From the NCBI GenBank assembly GCA_026995045.1, contig JALWPK010000145.1, forward strand, positions 1 to 61,682: a stretch of DNA of 61,682 bases, written 5' to 3'. The stretch is from Gammaproteobacteria bacterium. GTDB taxonomy: Bacteria > Pseudomonadota > Gammaproteobacteria > SZUA-229. This document shows, piece after piece, positions 48,010-56,724 of the stretch. Numbering within the stretch: the first letter of the stretch is position 1; the number at the start of each line of letters is the position of its first letter. The translations under genes and the position numbers were made by a program. Below the pieces are notes generated by a model that made no database searches, was not told the DNA's origin, and was given only the letters and a program-made list of their open reading frames with translations.

Positions 48010-48147
48010 CCCTCCCGGGTTTGTCAATTTGGAAACAATATGAATGACTGTGCGGCTACAAGCTGATATTGTCACCTGTCAGAAAATTTACCGTAGCGCG
48101 ATGAAAGATGTGTCGATGCGGAATAAATTGTTCCGGAATGATTAACC

Positions 48148-49482
48148 ATGAATGTATCAACAACTGTAATCGGAATAATCGTGCTTGCATCCGCCCTGGC
48201 TGGCGGCGTGGCGCTGGAGCGTTATGTGCTTAATGCGTCCGGCTACCAGACCGAAACCGCGATGCAGCATGCAGCCAAACACCTTGAACCGGGTTATGTT
48301 TGTCCGATGCACTCCCAGATAATATCCGACCAGCCGGGAAACTGTCCGATATGCGGCATGATGCTGGTTGAAAAAGAAATAGAGCCGGATTCCACAACGG
48401 ATGACAGTGACTATCCGGTGGTCAGAATTTCACCCGGTGTCAGGCATAACTTTGGCGTCAAGCTGGACACGGTGGAAAAGCGCACCCTGTTCCGTAAAGT
48501 CACGGCGCCGGGTTTTGTGCGCTCGATCAAGTCGGGCAAACGCTACAAGCTCAGAGCGCCCGTCGCCGGCAAGGTGCAACAGGTGTATGTCGCCGGCAAA
48601 CAACTCGTCAAACAGGGCGACAAGTTGCTGACCATTGTGTCGCAACACGCGGAAGATGTACAGGCGGAACACCTCGCGCTGTATAACGCGCACCAGCAAC
48701 ACGCCGGGCAACCGGATGAAGGCGCAACGGATAGCGCTACAGACACCCCCTCCCGGCCCGGCAGCCAGGCGGAGTCCGCGCCGGATGAAACAACACAGGA
48801 CTTGCTGGAAAACAGTCGCCAGCGCTTAAGACAAACAGGGTTGAGTGATGCGCAGATAAGCGAGCTGGAGCAAAGCGGCAGAATACTCACCGAATTTGAT
48901 TTGCTGGCGCCGGATACCGGCACGCTTATACCGTTGACCGGGGTTGAGGCGGGCATGGTGGTCGACGCCGGACAGGAATTGTACGCGGAACAGGCTTACG
49001 CCAGAATTACCGTGGTGGCCGATGCCGTGCAGCGGGATATCGCCTGGATTGAAAACGGTTATCCCGCCGAGCTGACCATCCCGCATGCGCCTAGTAAAAT
49101 CTGGCCTGGGATTGTCAGCCAGAAGGCGGTGCGGGCGACGTCCAGCGCGCGCACCATAGGCGTTCGTTTTGCATTTAATGTGCCGCAATTTCTGGTGCAA
49201 AGCTCAATGTATGTCAAAGCCACCGTCGTCGGCGACCGGCATGACAACATCCTGAGCGTACCGCGTGACGCATTGATTCGTTATGAAAATGAAACCCATG
49301 TTGTGCGCATGCTGGATGATGGCGGCTTTCAGCCGGTGGCCATCAAGACCGGAATTGAAAGCGGCGGCTATGTACAGGTGCTGGAGGGCTTGCAGGAAGG
49401 TGACAAGGTCGTGGTGTCCGGCCAGTTTCTGCTCGATTCAGAGAGCAACCTGAAAGCCAGCTTCAGGCGGATGGCGCAATAA
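48148..49482 (+). CDS. cusB: RND efflux periplasmic adaptor, CusB type
   Basis: A 444-residue membrane-fusion protein. An N-terminal membrane anchor (about residues 6-24) is followed by a heavy-metal-binding domain with CPMH (52-55) and CPICGMM (66-72), then barrel-sandwich, helical hairpin and beta-barrel domains (100-440). This metal-binding module is common in Cu/Ag adaptors. It passes metal to CusA, whose gene follows 24 bases later. A Pro/Ser/Thr/Asp-rich insertion of about 35 residues lies in the hairpin region. No CusF is near. Confidence 0.9.
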   Translation: MNVSTTVIGIIVLASALAGGVALERYVLNASGYQTETAMQHAAKHLEPGYVCPMHSQIISDQPGNCPICGMMLVEKEIEPDSTTDDSDYPVVRISPGVRHNFGVKLDTVEKRTLFRKVTAPGFVRSIKSGKRYKLRAPVAGKVQQVYVAGKQLVKQGDKLLTIVSQHAEDVQAEHLALYNAHQQHAGQPDEGATDSATDTPSRPGSQAESAPDETTQDLLENSRQRLRQTGLSDAQISELEQSGRILTEFDLLAPDTGTLIPLTGVEAGMVVDAGQELYAEQAYARITVVADAVQRDIAWIENGYPAELTIPHAPSKIWPGIVSQKAVRATSSARTIGVRFAFNVPQFLVQSSMYVKATVVGDRHDNILSVPRDALIRYENETHVVRMLDDGGFQPVAIKTGIESGGYVQVLEGLQEGDKVVVSGQFLLDSESNLKASFRRMAQ

Positions 49483-49506
49483 CGATGCAGCACAGACTCA
49501 GCCGGC

Positions 49507-52500
49507 ATGATTAACCGCATCATCAACTGGTCGATACACAACCGCTCACTGGTGCTGTTATTGGCGGTTTTGTTGTCGGTATCCGGCATACTGGCGTTGC
49601 GCAGCATCCCGCTGGACGCGATACCGGATCTTTCCGATGTGCAGGTGATTATCAAAACGCCGTACCCCGGACAGGCGCCGCAAATTGTCGAGGACCAGGT
49701 GACCTATCCGCTGACCAGCGCCATGCTTTCCGTGCCTGGCGCCACCAGCGTGCGCGGCTATTCCTTCTTCGGCGACTCCTACGTCTATGTCATCTTCGAT
49801 GACGGAACCGACCCCTACTGGGCGCGCACCCGCGTGCTGGAATATCTCAATCAGGTGACCGGCCAGTTGCCGGAAGGCGTGCAGCCCACGCTTGGCCCGG
49901 ATGCCAGCGGTGTCGGCTGGGTATACCAGTATGCGCTGGTGGACAGAAATCACCAGCATGACCTCGCGGAGCTTCGGAGCTTGCAGGACTGGTTTTTGAA
50001 ATATGAACTGCAAACCCTTCCAGGCGTGGCGGAAGTCGCCACGCTCGGCGGCATGGTCAAGCAATATCAGGTGGTGATTGATCCAGGGCAGATGCAGGTC
50101 AGCAACCTGACCCTGCAGGGTATCCGCAAGGCGATTCTGGACGCCAACAACGAAGTCAGCGGCTCGGTTATCGAGTTTGGCGAAACCGAGTACATGTTGC
50201 GCGGGCGAGGATATATCTCGGATATCCGCGACCTGGAAAATGTGCCCTATGTGAGAAAAAGGCTGTCAGGCAATTCACTCGTGCTTTCCGACATCGCGGA
50301 CATTCGCACCGGCCCGCAATTGCGCCGGGGCGTCGCCGACCTTGATGGCGAGGGCGAAGTGGTTGGCGGCATCGTGGTGATGCGTTGGGGTGAAAACGCC
50401 AGAACCACCATCGAGCGCGTCAAACAAAAACTGGCGGAACTGCAACAGGGTTTGCCCGACGGCGTCGAAATTGTCGAAACCTATAACCGGGCGTCGCTGA
50501 TTGAGCGCGCAGTCAGTACGCTGCAAAGCCGCTTGCTGGAAGAATTTCTGTTGGTGGTGATTGTCTGCGCCCTGTTTCTCGCACACCTGCGATCCGCGCT
50601 GGTGATTCTGGTTACCTTGCCTATTGGCATTCTGTGCGCCTTCATCATCATGCGCCTGCAGGGCATCAACGCCAACATCATGTCACTCGGCGGCATCGCC
50701 ATCGCCATTGGCGCGATGGTGGATGCGGCCATCGTAATGATAGAAAATGTGCACAAACACATGGAAGAAAACCCGTCCAACGGAAATCGCATTGCCGCAA
50801 TCAAGACTGCGCTGAATGAAGTTGGCGCGCCACTGTTTTTCTCACTGGTGATTATCACCATCAGCTTTTTGCCGGTATTTACCCTGCAGGCGCAGGAAGG
50901 CCGGTTGTTTTCGCCGCTGGCGTACACCAAAACCTATGCGATGGCCGCCGCCGCCGTCCTGTCCATCACGCTTGTGCCCGCGCTGCTGGTTTATCTGATT
51001 CGCGGGCGCATCATGGCCGAGAGCAACAACCCGGTGAATCGCCTGATGTTGAGGGCCTACCAGCCGCTGGTCGATTGGGCGTTGCGCAAACCGTGGCAGG
51101 TCGTTGTGCTGGCCGTCTTGCTGGTTGCTTCGACCATGTGGCCGTATGTCAAAATGGGTGCCGAATTCATGCCACAGTTGAACGAGGGCGACCTGCTATA
51201 CATGCCCACCACCTTGCCGGGGCTGTCCATTGGCAAGGCGCGCGAACTGCTGCAGCAAACCGATCGCTTGATCAAAACCGTGCCCGAAGTCGTGCGCGTA
51301 TTCGGCAAGGCGGGACGCGCGGAAACGGCCACCGACCCGGCGCCACTGACCATGATGGAAACCACGATTCAGCTCAAACCGCAAGACCAGTGGCGCGAGG
51401 GACTGGATATCCAGGGGCTGATTGAAGAACTCGACAGCATCGTTCGGGTTCCCGGCGTCACCAACGCCTGGCTGATGCCTATTTCGGCGCGCATCGACAT
51501 GCTGGCGACAGGCATCAAGACGCCGGTGGGGGTGAAAATAGCCGGGCCGGATTTACGGGTCATCGAATCGATAGGCCAGGACATTGAACGGCTGTTGAAG
51601 ACCTTGCCGGGAACACACAGCGTCTATTCCGAACGCGTTGGCGGCGCGCACTATGTCGACTTCACCATCGACCGTGATCTGGCTGCGCGATATGATTTGA
51701 GCGTGCGGGAAATTCAGGACTATATCAGCATGGCCATCGGCGGCGCCAACATCGCCTACACCGTGGAAGGCCGGGAGCGCTATCCCATCAATATGCGTTT
51801 TCCCCTGAGTTATCGTGATTCGCCGGAGCAATTAAAGCGCTTGCCGGTTTTTGCGCCGGGCCGGGAAACCCTGCGTCTGGCGGATATCGCAACCATCACC
51901 ATCAAGGATGGCCCTGCGGTTATCAAAACCGAAAACGCCCGGCTTAACGGCTGGGTCTATCTCGACATACGCGGACGCGATATTGGCTCCTACGTTGAAG
52001 AGGCGCGCGCCATGCTGTCGGAAAAACTGAACCTGCCCTCGGGCTATACCATCAGCTGGGCGGGGCAATACCAATACATGCAGCGCGCCAAGGAGCGGCT
52101 TGCCTATATCGTCCCGGTGACACTGATACTGATCGTGATACTTTTATATCTGAACTTCAACAACATGACCTCGGCCATGATGGTTATCAGTTCATTGCCG
52201 CTGGCGCTGGTCGGCGGATTCTGGTTGTTGTATTTACTGGACTATAATCTGTCAGTCGCTGTCGCCGTGGGCTTTATCGCCTTGGCGGGGGTAACCGCCG
52301 AGTTCGGGGTGGTAATGCTGGTCTATCTGGAGCAGTCTGTCAGGGAGCACAGACCGTCAAGCCATACAGAGCTGCGTGATGCTGTCATTGAAGGGGCCTT
52401 GTCGCGTGTGCGGCCCAAAGTGATGACCGTGGCTGTGATTATCTCTGGTCTGTTGCCCATCATGCTGGGTGAAGGCGCCGGCTCGGAAGTCATGGCGCGG

Positions 52501-52620
52501 ATAGCGGCGCCCATGCTGGGTGGCATGTTGACCGCGCCACTGGTTTCGATGGTGCTGATTCCTGCATTGTACTATCTGTGGAAATCGCGTGAACTGAGAA
52601 TGGGGAGCCTGAGGCCATGA
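49507..52620 (+). CDS. cusA: Cu(I)/Ag(I) RND efflux pump, CusA type
   Basis: A 1037-residue heavy-metal RND transporter with 12 membrane segments and two periplasmic loops. The proton-relay segment is AIGAMVDAAIVMIENVHK. The three periplasmic methionines that bind Cu(I)/Ag(I) in E. coli CusA have clear counterparts: one in NEGDLLYMPTTLPG, one in APLTMMETTIQLK and one in SARIDMLATGIKTPVG. This supports copper/silver rather than cobalt/zinc. Its stop overlaps the next gene by four bases (ATGA). No outer-membrane CusC is in the window. Confidence 0.94.
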   Translation: MINRIINWSIHNRSLVLLLAVLLSVSGILALRSIPLDAIPDLSDVQVIIKTPYPGQAPQIVEDQVTYPLTSAMLSVPGATSVRGYSFFGDSYVYVIFDDGTDPYWARTRVLEYLNQVTGQLPEGVQPTLGPDASGVGWVYQYALVDRNHQHDLAELRSLQDWFLKYELQTLPGVAEVATLGGMVKQYQVVIDPGQMQVSNLTLQGIRKAILDANNEVSGSVIEFGETEYMLRGRGYISDIRDLENVPYVRKRLSGNSLVLSDIADIRTGPQLRRGVADLDGEGEVVGGIVVMRWGENARTTIERVKQKLAELQQGLPDGVEIVETYNRASLIERAVSTLQSRLLEEFLLVVIVCALFLAHLRSALVILVTLPIGILCAFIIMRLQGINANIMSLGGIAIAIGAMVDAAIVMIENVHKHMEENPSNGNRIAAIKTALNEVGAPLFFSLVIITISFLPVFTLQAQEGRLFSPLAYTKTYAMAAAAVLSITLVPALLVYLIRGRIMAESNNPVNRLMLRAYQPLVDWALRKPWQVVVLAVLLVASTMWPYVKMGAEFMPQLNEGDLLYMPTTLPGLSIGKARELLQQTDRLIKTVPEVVRVFGKAGRAETATDPAPLTMMETTIQLKPQDQWREGLDIQGLIEELDSIVRVPGVTNAWLMPISARIDMLATGIKTPVGVKIAGPDLRVIESIGQDIERLLKTLPGTHSVYSERVGGAHYVDFTIDRDLAARYDLSVREIQDYISMAIGGANIAYTVEGRERYPINMRFPLSYRDSPEQLKRLPVFAPGRETLRLADIATITIKDGPAVIKTENARLNGWVYLDIRGRDIGSYVEEARAMLSEKLNLPSGYTISWAGQYQYMQRAKERLAYIVPVTLILIVILLYLNFNNMTSAMMVISSLPLALVGGFWLLYLLDYNLSVAVAVGFIALAGVTAEFGVVMLVYLEQSVREHRPSSHTELRDAVIEGALSRVRPKVMTVAVIISGLLPIMLGEGAGSEVMARIAAPMLGGMLTAPLVSMVLIPALYYLWKSRELRMGSLRP

Positions 52621-53006
52621 GAATTATTATTGTATTCGCGCTTTTGCTGCTGTCGTCCCCGGCGTTTTCCGGCGAACCGGTAACGGCGCAGTTGCGCCGG
52701 TTTGCCTGCAACACGTTTATGCATCAGCTGGATGATACAGAAAAGTGCCGCATTGATCTGATGGTGCGGGTCAGGCCGAAAACTGACTGGGACAAGCTCG
52801 CCTGTTATGGCGAAGTGAAATATGTCAGTCACGCAGGCGGCGCGGCGCGCGACAGCAGGCAGAAGTTTATCGAAATTATCAGACAGTCTCCCGGCGTGCC
52901 GTGGCCCGGATTTTTCAAGCTGCAGGCTCAAGCAACATTCAAGCCTGAGCAGAAAGCCCGTGACCCCGTAATGGACTGGTACACGTGCAGTGTCATTAAA
53001 CAATGA
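52617..53006 (+). CDS. small periplasmic protein of unknown function, coupled to cusA
   Basis: A 129-residue exported protein: signal peptide (1-18, ending AFS), then a mature part with Cys at about 31, 44, 63 and 124, an even number suggesting two disulfides. It is translationally coupled to cusA by ATGA, so it probably works with the pump. It shows no CusF-like Met/His copper site, so I do not call it CusF. No family recognised. Confidence 0.75.
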   Translation: MRIIIVFALLLLSSPAFSGEPVTAQLRRFACNTFMHQLDDTEKCRIDLMVRVRPKTDWDKLACYGEVKYVSHAGGAARDSRQKFIEIIRQSPGVPWPGFFKLQAQATFKPEQKARDPVMDWYTCSVIKQ

Positions 53007-53077
53007 ACGCATGGTAAACCGCACGGAAACAGAAAGGTATGTTCGTTTTTTCAATCTCAATAAAGGTAAATAGGGTT

Positions 53078-54730
53078 ATGAGTGATCGTTTAAATAAGCT
53101 TGTTCATTACATTACAGTCGTTGCCGGCGCATCGCTGTTGTTTTCGGTTTCGGCACACACGTTTGCCGAAGACGATATACCGACCATCCCCCAGCAGACA
53201 GCCATCGCTGGTCAGACCGCACAGGAACAAATGTTTATCCAGGCGGCGCGCACCGGCAACAATGAAGTCATTGAGGGCATGCTGGAAGAAGGCACGGATG
53301 TTGACTGGCGTGATCCCAAGGGCGCAACCGCGTTGCTGTGGGCGGCGTCGGAAGGCCATCTTGATACGGTCAAAATGTTGCTCGACAAGGGCGCAAGCAT
53401 CAATCTGAAAGATGATGATGGCGACAACGCCCTGATTGTCGCCGCCAAGTTCGGCCACAAGGCGATAGTCGATTACCTGCTGGACAAGGGAGCGCGTATC
53501 GAGTCAGAAGACAAACGCGGCGCGACAGCGCTGTTGTGGGCGGCATTTCGTGGCGAGATTCCGGTTCTCGAGCTGCTGCTCAAGCGTGGCGCCAATATCA
53601 ACGCGACAGACGATGACGGCTCCTCCGCCCTGATTATTGCAATCAACGGCAAACAATACGACACGGCCAAATGGTTAATCAACAAAGGCATCGACGTCAA
53701 CATCAAGGATGAATTCAACGTTACCGCCTTGTTACTGGCTGCGCAGGCGGGGCAGACCGGGCTGGTCAGCATGCTGGCGGACAAGGGCGCAGACCTGTTC
53801 GAGTCTGACAACGAAGGCATGAACGGTTTCCATCACGCCCTGATCAAGGGCAACCTCGACCTGGTGAAACTGTATGTCGACCGCGGCCTGAAAGTCGACA
53901 CGCCGCTGATTGATGGCGTCACCGCGTTGATGATTGCCGCCAACAACAACGATATCAAGTTGGTGAAATGGTTATTGAAAGAAGGCGCGAACGTCAATGC
54001 GCAGGATAATTTCAAAAAAACGCCTATCATCTATGCGGCGCGCAAGGGGCATGACGAAATCGTAAAACTGCTGATTAAAAAAGGCGCAAAGGTGAATCAC
54101 GGCGACAAGGACAACCGCACGGCCATGATCAATGCCGCCGCGCTGAATCATGTCGGCAGCATTAAAACACTGCTCGATGCGGGCGCTGATACCGAAATTC
54201 ACGACAGCATGGGACGTACGGCATTGATTCAGGCGGCGCAGAAAGAGCGTCTGGAAGCAACGGACACATTGCTTGAAGCCGGCGCAAAAGTGGATGCGCG
54301 CGAAAAAGACGGCAACACGTCCCTGATGTACGCCTCATTGAAAGGCAACATGAAAAACATTGAAAACCTTGTTGAACATGGCGCCGATATTAACGCCACC
54401 AACAAGGGTGGCGTCAGCCCGCTGATTTTCGCCACCAGCGGCGGCAAGATTGCGGCGGTGGACTATCTGCTTGGCAAGGGCGCCAAAGTCAACCATCGTG
54501 ATGAAAACAAACGCAACGCCATGATCTACGCCGCCGCCAGCGGCTTTGTGAAAATCGGCAGCATGTTGATAGACGCCGGCATTGACATCAATGTCATCGA
54601 CAAGGAAGGTAAAACCGCCTTGCAGTGGGCCATCGAAAAGGATCGGGTCGAGATGATCGAGCTGCTGAAAAAACATGGCGGCAAGTTGCCCCACGAACTG
54701 GAAAACGGCAAAGACGCGGCTGATGAGTAA
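53078..54730 (+). CDS. exported ankyrin-repeat protein
   Basis: A 550-residue protein with a signal peptide (about 1-30, ending TFA) and about fifteen ankyrin repeats of 33 residues filling residues 50-540. The repeat is regular (for example GATALLWAASEGHLDTVKML then LLDKGASI). Ankyrin arrays bind other proteins, and a periplasmic one is less common than a cytoplasmic one. The ATG at 53078 is chosen for the TAGGG site just before it and the clean signal peptide. It is tightly linked (two bases) to the PDZ gene. Confidence 0.88.
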   Translation: MSDRLNKLVHYITVVAGASLLFSVSAHTFAEDDIPTIPQQTAIAGQTAQEQMFIQAARTGNNEVIEGMLEEGTDVDWRDPKGATALLWAASEGHLDTVKMLLDKGASINLKDDDGDNALIVAAKFGHKAIVDYLLDKGARIESEDKRGATALLWAAFRGEIPVLELLLKRGANINATDDDGSSALIIAINGKQYDTAKWLINKGIDVNIKDEFNVTALLLAAQAGQTGLVSMLADKGADLFESDNEGMNGFHHALIKGNLDLVKLYVDRGLKVDTPLIDGVTALMIAANNNDIKLVKWLLKEGANVNAQDNFKKTPIIYAARKGHDEIVKLLIKKGAKVNHGDKDNRTAMINAAALNHVGSIKTLLDAGADTEIHDSMGRTALIQAAQKERLEATDTLLEAGAKVDAREKDGNTSLMYASLKGNMKNIENLVEHGADINATNKGGVSPLIFATSGGKIAAVDYLLGKGAKVNHRDENKRNAMIYAAASGFVKIGSMLIDAGIDINVIDKEGKTALQWAIEKDRVEMIELLKKHGGKLPHELENGKDAADE

Positions 54731-54732
54731 CC

Positions 54733-55545
54733 ATGTGGTTGTTTCAAGACAATAACTGGGTTATGCCGGCCGGGGCGCTGATTATCGCCTCAGCGGTCTA
54801 CTGGGCGTGGCATGACGATGATGGCGCCAACCGGCAGGCGGGTTCGCAATCCGTCCGCCAGGTTGGGGCGGACGCCGGAACCGCTTCGGCCCGGGACGAT
54901 AACTATCGCGCGGCAAGCGAACCCACGGCGCGGCATCAAATGCGCTACACGCAAGCCACCGATACAGGCGCCATGTCGCCAGCTTCCTGGGCGGCCCGCA
55001 CAGGCGGCCGGCAAACCGGCGCGCCAGCCGCGCGCGGGGGGCAGTCCGGGTCATCGTTTACAGATGCGCGCGACACAGTCAGCGACCATGACGCGCGGCT
55101 GTCCCGTGACGCGGCCCTGAGTGCGCCGTCCGCCAGCAGTCAGACTGCGGGCGTCATAATTCAGCAAAATCAGGCGGCATCCACCACCGCTGCGACGGAA
55201 ACCGGCAACGACATCATTCCCGGTATTGAAGACATGGATGCGCAAACCGCGCTGGCCGAAGTGCGTGACCTGATTGTCAACGACGGCCCGTCCGGATTGT
55301 TACAATTGATGGGGGCCAGGCTGGTTTCGCGTGATGGCAGCGTGCTGGGCTACCAGATCAACCCGCCGGAAGGCGTCTACCTGGACAGCATCGGCATCCA
55401 GCCAGGCGACATTGTGATGGAGATTAACGGCGTGGCGCTGAACAACCCCGACAATATCAACAGCATCATTATGGGGCTGCTGTTTTCAACCAGCATCGAA
55501 ATGAAACTGGAGCGCGACGGCATAATCGAAACCGTCAAGCGCTAA
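54733..55545 (+). CDS. membrane-anchored PDZ protein, GspC C-terminus-like
   Basis: A 270-residue protein: one N-terminal membrane segment (about 10-26), a long low-complexity Ala/Gly/Ser/Arg/Thr-rich linker (27-165), and a C-terminal PDZ-type domain (about 180-270) with VSRDGSVLGYQINPPEGVYLDSIGIQPGD split by turns. The order anchor-linker-PDZ and the phrase GIQPGDIVMEINGVALNNP recall the type II secretion subunit GspC. The homology-region domain is absent, so it is not a normal GspC. It may present cargo to a secretion system. Confidence 0.78.
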   Translation: MWLFQDNNWVMPAGALIIASAVYWAWHDDDGANRQAGSQSVRQVGADAGTASARDDNYRAASEPTARHQMRYTQATDTGAMSPASWAARTGGRQTGAPAARGGQSGSSFTDARDTVSDHDARLSRDAALSAPSASSQTAGVIIQQNQAASTTAATETGNDIIPGIEDMDAQTALAEVRDLIVNDGPSGLLQLMGARLVSRDGSVLGYQINPPEGVYLDSIGIQPGDIVMEINGVALNNPDNINSIIMGLLFSTSIEMKLERDGIIETVKR

Positions 55546-55574
55546 CCGCCCTGCCTGACAGGGAGGTTGTGATT

Positions 55575-56447
55575 TTACGCCAGTTTGTTTCGGCGCCGAA
55601 TACCAAGCAGCGCCGCCGTTAAACCGAGCAGCATCAGCCAGTCTGCCGCGCCGCCGCTGGAAGATGAGCTGCTGCCGCCGGAAGTTCCACCGCCGCCTGT
55701 AGTTGGAGCCGGATTTACTGTTCCGGTGTAGTTGCTGTAACCGTACAGGTTTAACACCCCTTCTATGCTGCCAAGCCTTGCATTGTTACTAGAGCTTTTC
55801 AGGATTATTGTTGTTGTTGCAGTAATATGTGTGCCCAGATTGCCATTAGCGAAGCCAAGCTGATTGGCATCGGCTAGTTCAATGTTGAAATTTGCTGGTT
55901 CAGTCAAGTTTGGAACATTTTCAATTTGTAGTGATAAACCACTACTTAAATCTATTGACCCAGCAGCCAAAAATTCGGCATTGGTGGTCTCGCTGCCGGT
56001 AGAAACCGGCGGTCCACCGGTTAGGGTAGCAGGAACTGGTGTGTTGCTAACGCTGAAACCAGTGATTATGAAGGTATCAATTATCATTGAAATTGTACCA
56101 CCGCCGTTTGGATCAACAGCATCTAGCATGATTGGTGATGGCAGTTCCACGCTAATCGGGGCAATAGTAGTATCCTGGATGAGTTTGGCAGTTACATTCC
56201 AGTTTTTAGGGTCGGTGACGTTGGCCCCCTCTGTCGGTATGCCAACATCAATTGCAAATTCACCATCCAACTTGACTGTGACAGGGGCCGGAGGTGGTGC
56301 GTCAGGAAGTGCATCGAATTTCAAATTCTGCAAAGTCATTTCTGATCGCGGCAGGTCTACCGTAAATACCTGGGATACGGCCAGCGCAGCATGAGAGAAC
56401 AGAACAAGAGGCAGTACAGTAAACAAGGATTTCAGCATATCAGTCAC
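55575..56447 (-). CDS. secreted protein with GlyGly-CTERM-like tail
   Basis: A 290-residue exported protein: signal peptide (1-24, ending ALA), a beta-rich mature part, a Gly/Ser-rich spacer from about residue 245, and a tail GGAADWLMLLGL...IRRRNKLA. Gly-rich spacer, hydrophobic stretch and Arg cluster match the GlyGly-CTERM class cut by rhombosortase and tied to type II secretion. It converges on the PDZ gene. A perfect sigma-54 promoter lies upstream (56566..56551). Base composition of the first two-thirds is AT-richer than the tail. Function unknown. Confidence 0.78.
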   Translation of the reverse strand: MTDMLKSLFTVLPLVLFSHAALAVSQVFTVDLPRSEMTLQNLKFDALPDAPPPAPVTVKLDGEFAIDVGIPTEGANVTDPKNWNVTAKLIQDTTIAPISVELPSPIMLDAVDPNGGGTISMIIDTFIITGFSVSNTPVPATLTGGPPVSTGSETTNAEFLAAGSIDLSSGLSLQIENVPNLTEPANFNIELADANQLGFANGNLGTHITATTTIILKSSSNNARLGSIEGVLNLYGYSNYTGTVNPAPTTGGGGTSGGSSSSSSGGAADWLMLLGLTAALLGIRRRNKLA

Positions 56448-56550
56448 TCATAATTTCGTAATGCGGTTAAGATGATTATAGCGATAGCCGCCTTGCCATG
56501 AAGCGGGCGTCAAACCCGGCAGCTTGGCAGCCTGCGCTTCATATAGGTGC

Positions 56551-56566
56551 AGCAAGTCGCGTGCCA
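56551..56566 (-). promoter_or_regulatory. sigma-54 promoter
   Basis: On the minus strand TGGCAC-GCGAC-TTGCT, an exact -24/-12 match including the G after TGGCAC. Transcription would start near 56539, giving a leader of about 92 bases before the gene that starts at 56447. Confidence 0.8.
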
Positions 56567-56654
56567 ATGCAAAATTTTATTTAATTATCATAGTGTTATG
56601 AGGGGCGTGCTGTCGCCATGCCTTGCGTCGGCAAGATAGTGTAAACCGTTTCGA

Positions 56655-56669
56655 CTGTCATACTGACAG
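56655..56669. promoter_or_regulatory. CTGTCA-N3-TGACAG palindrome, possible enhancer site
   Basis: A perfect palindrome with three-base spacer, about 90 bases upstream of the minus-strand sigma-54 promoter, a usual distance for an activator site. It also lies upstream of the FKBP gene, so it could act there instead. Confidence 0.5.
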
Positions 56670-56724
56670 AAAAGAATGCGGCAGCCTATGGTTATACTCA
56701 AGACATAACACAGGATACCTAACC

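Noticed and set aside
52617-53006. Small protein after cusA as CusF
   Set aside because: Lacks the Met/His/Trp copper site expected of CusF.
54733-55545. PDZ protein as a true GspC
   Set aside because: No homology-region domain, no neighbouring gsp genes, and an unusually long low-complexity linker.
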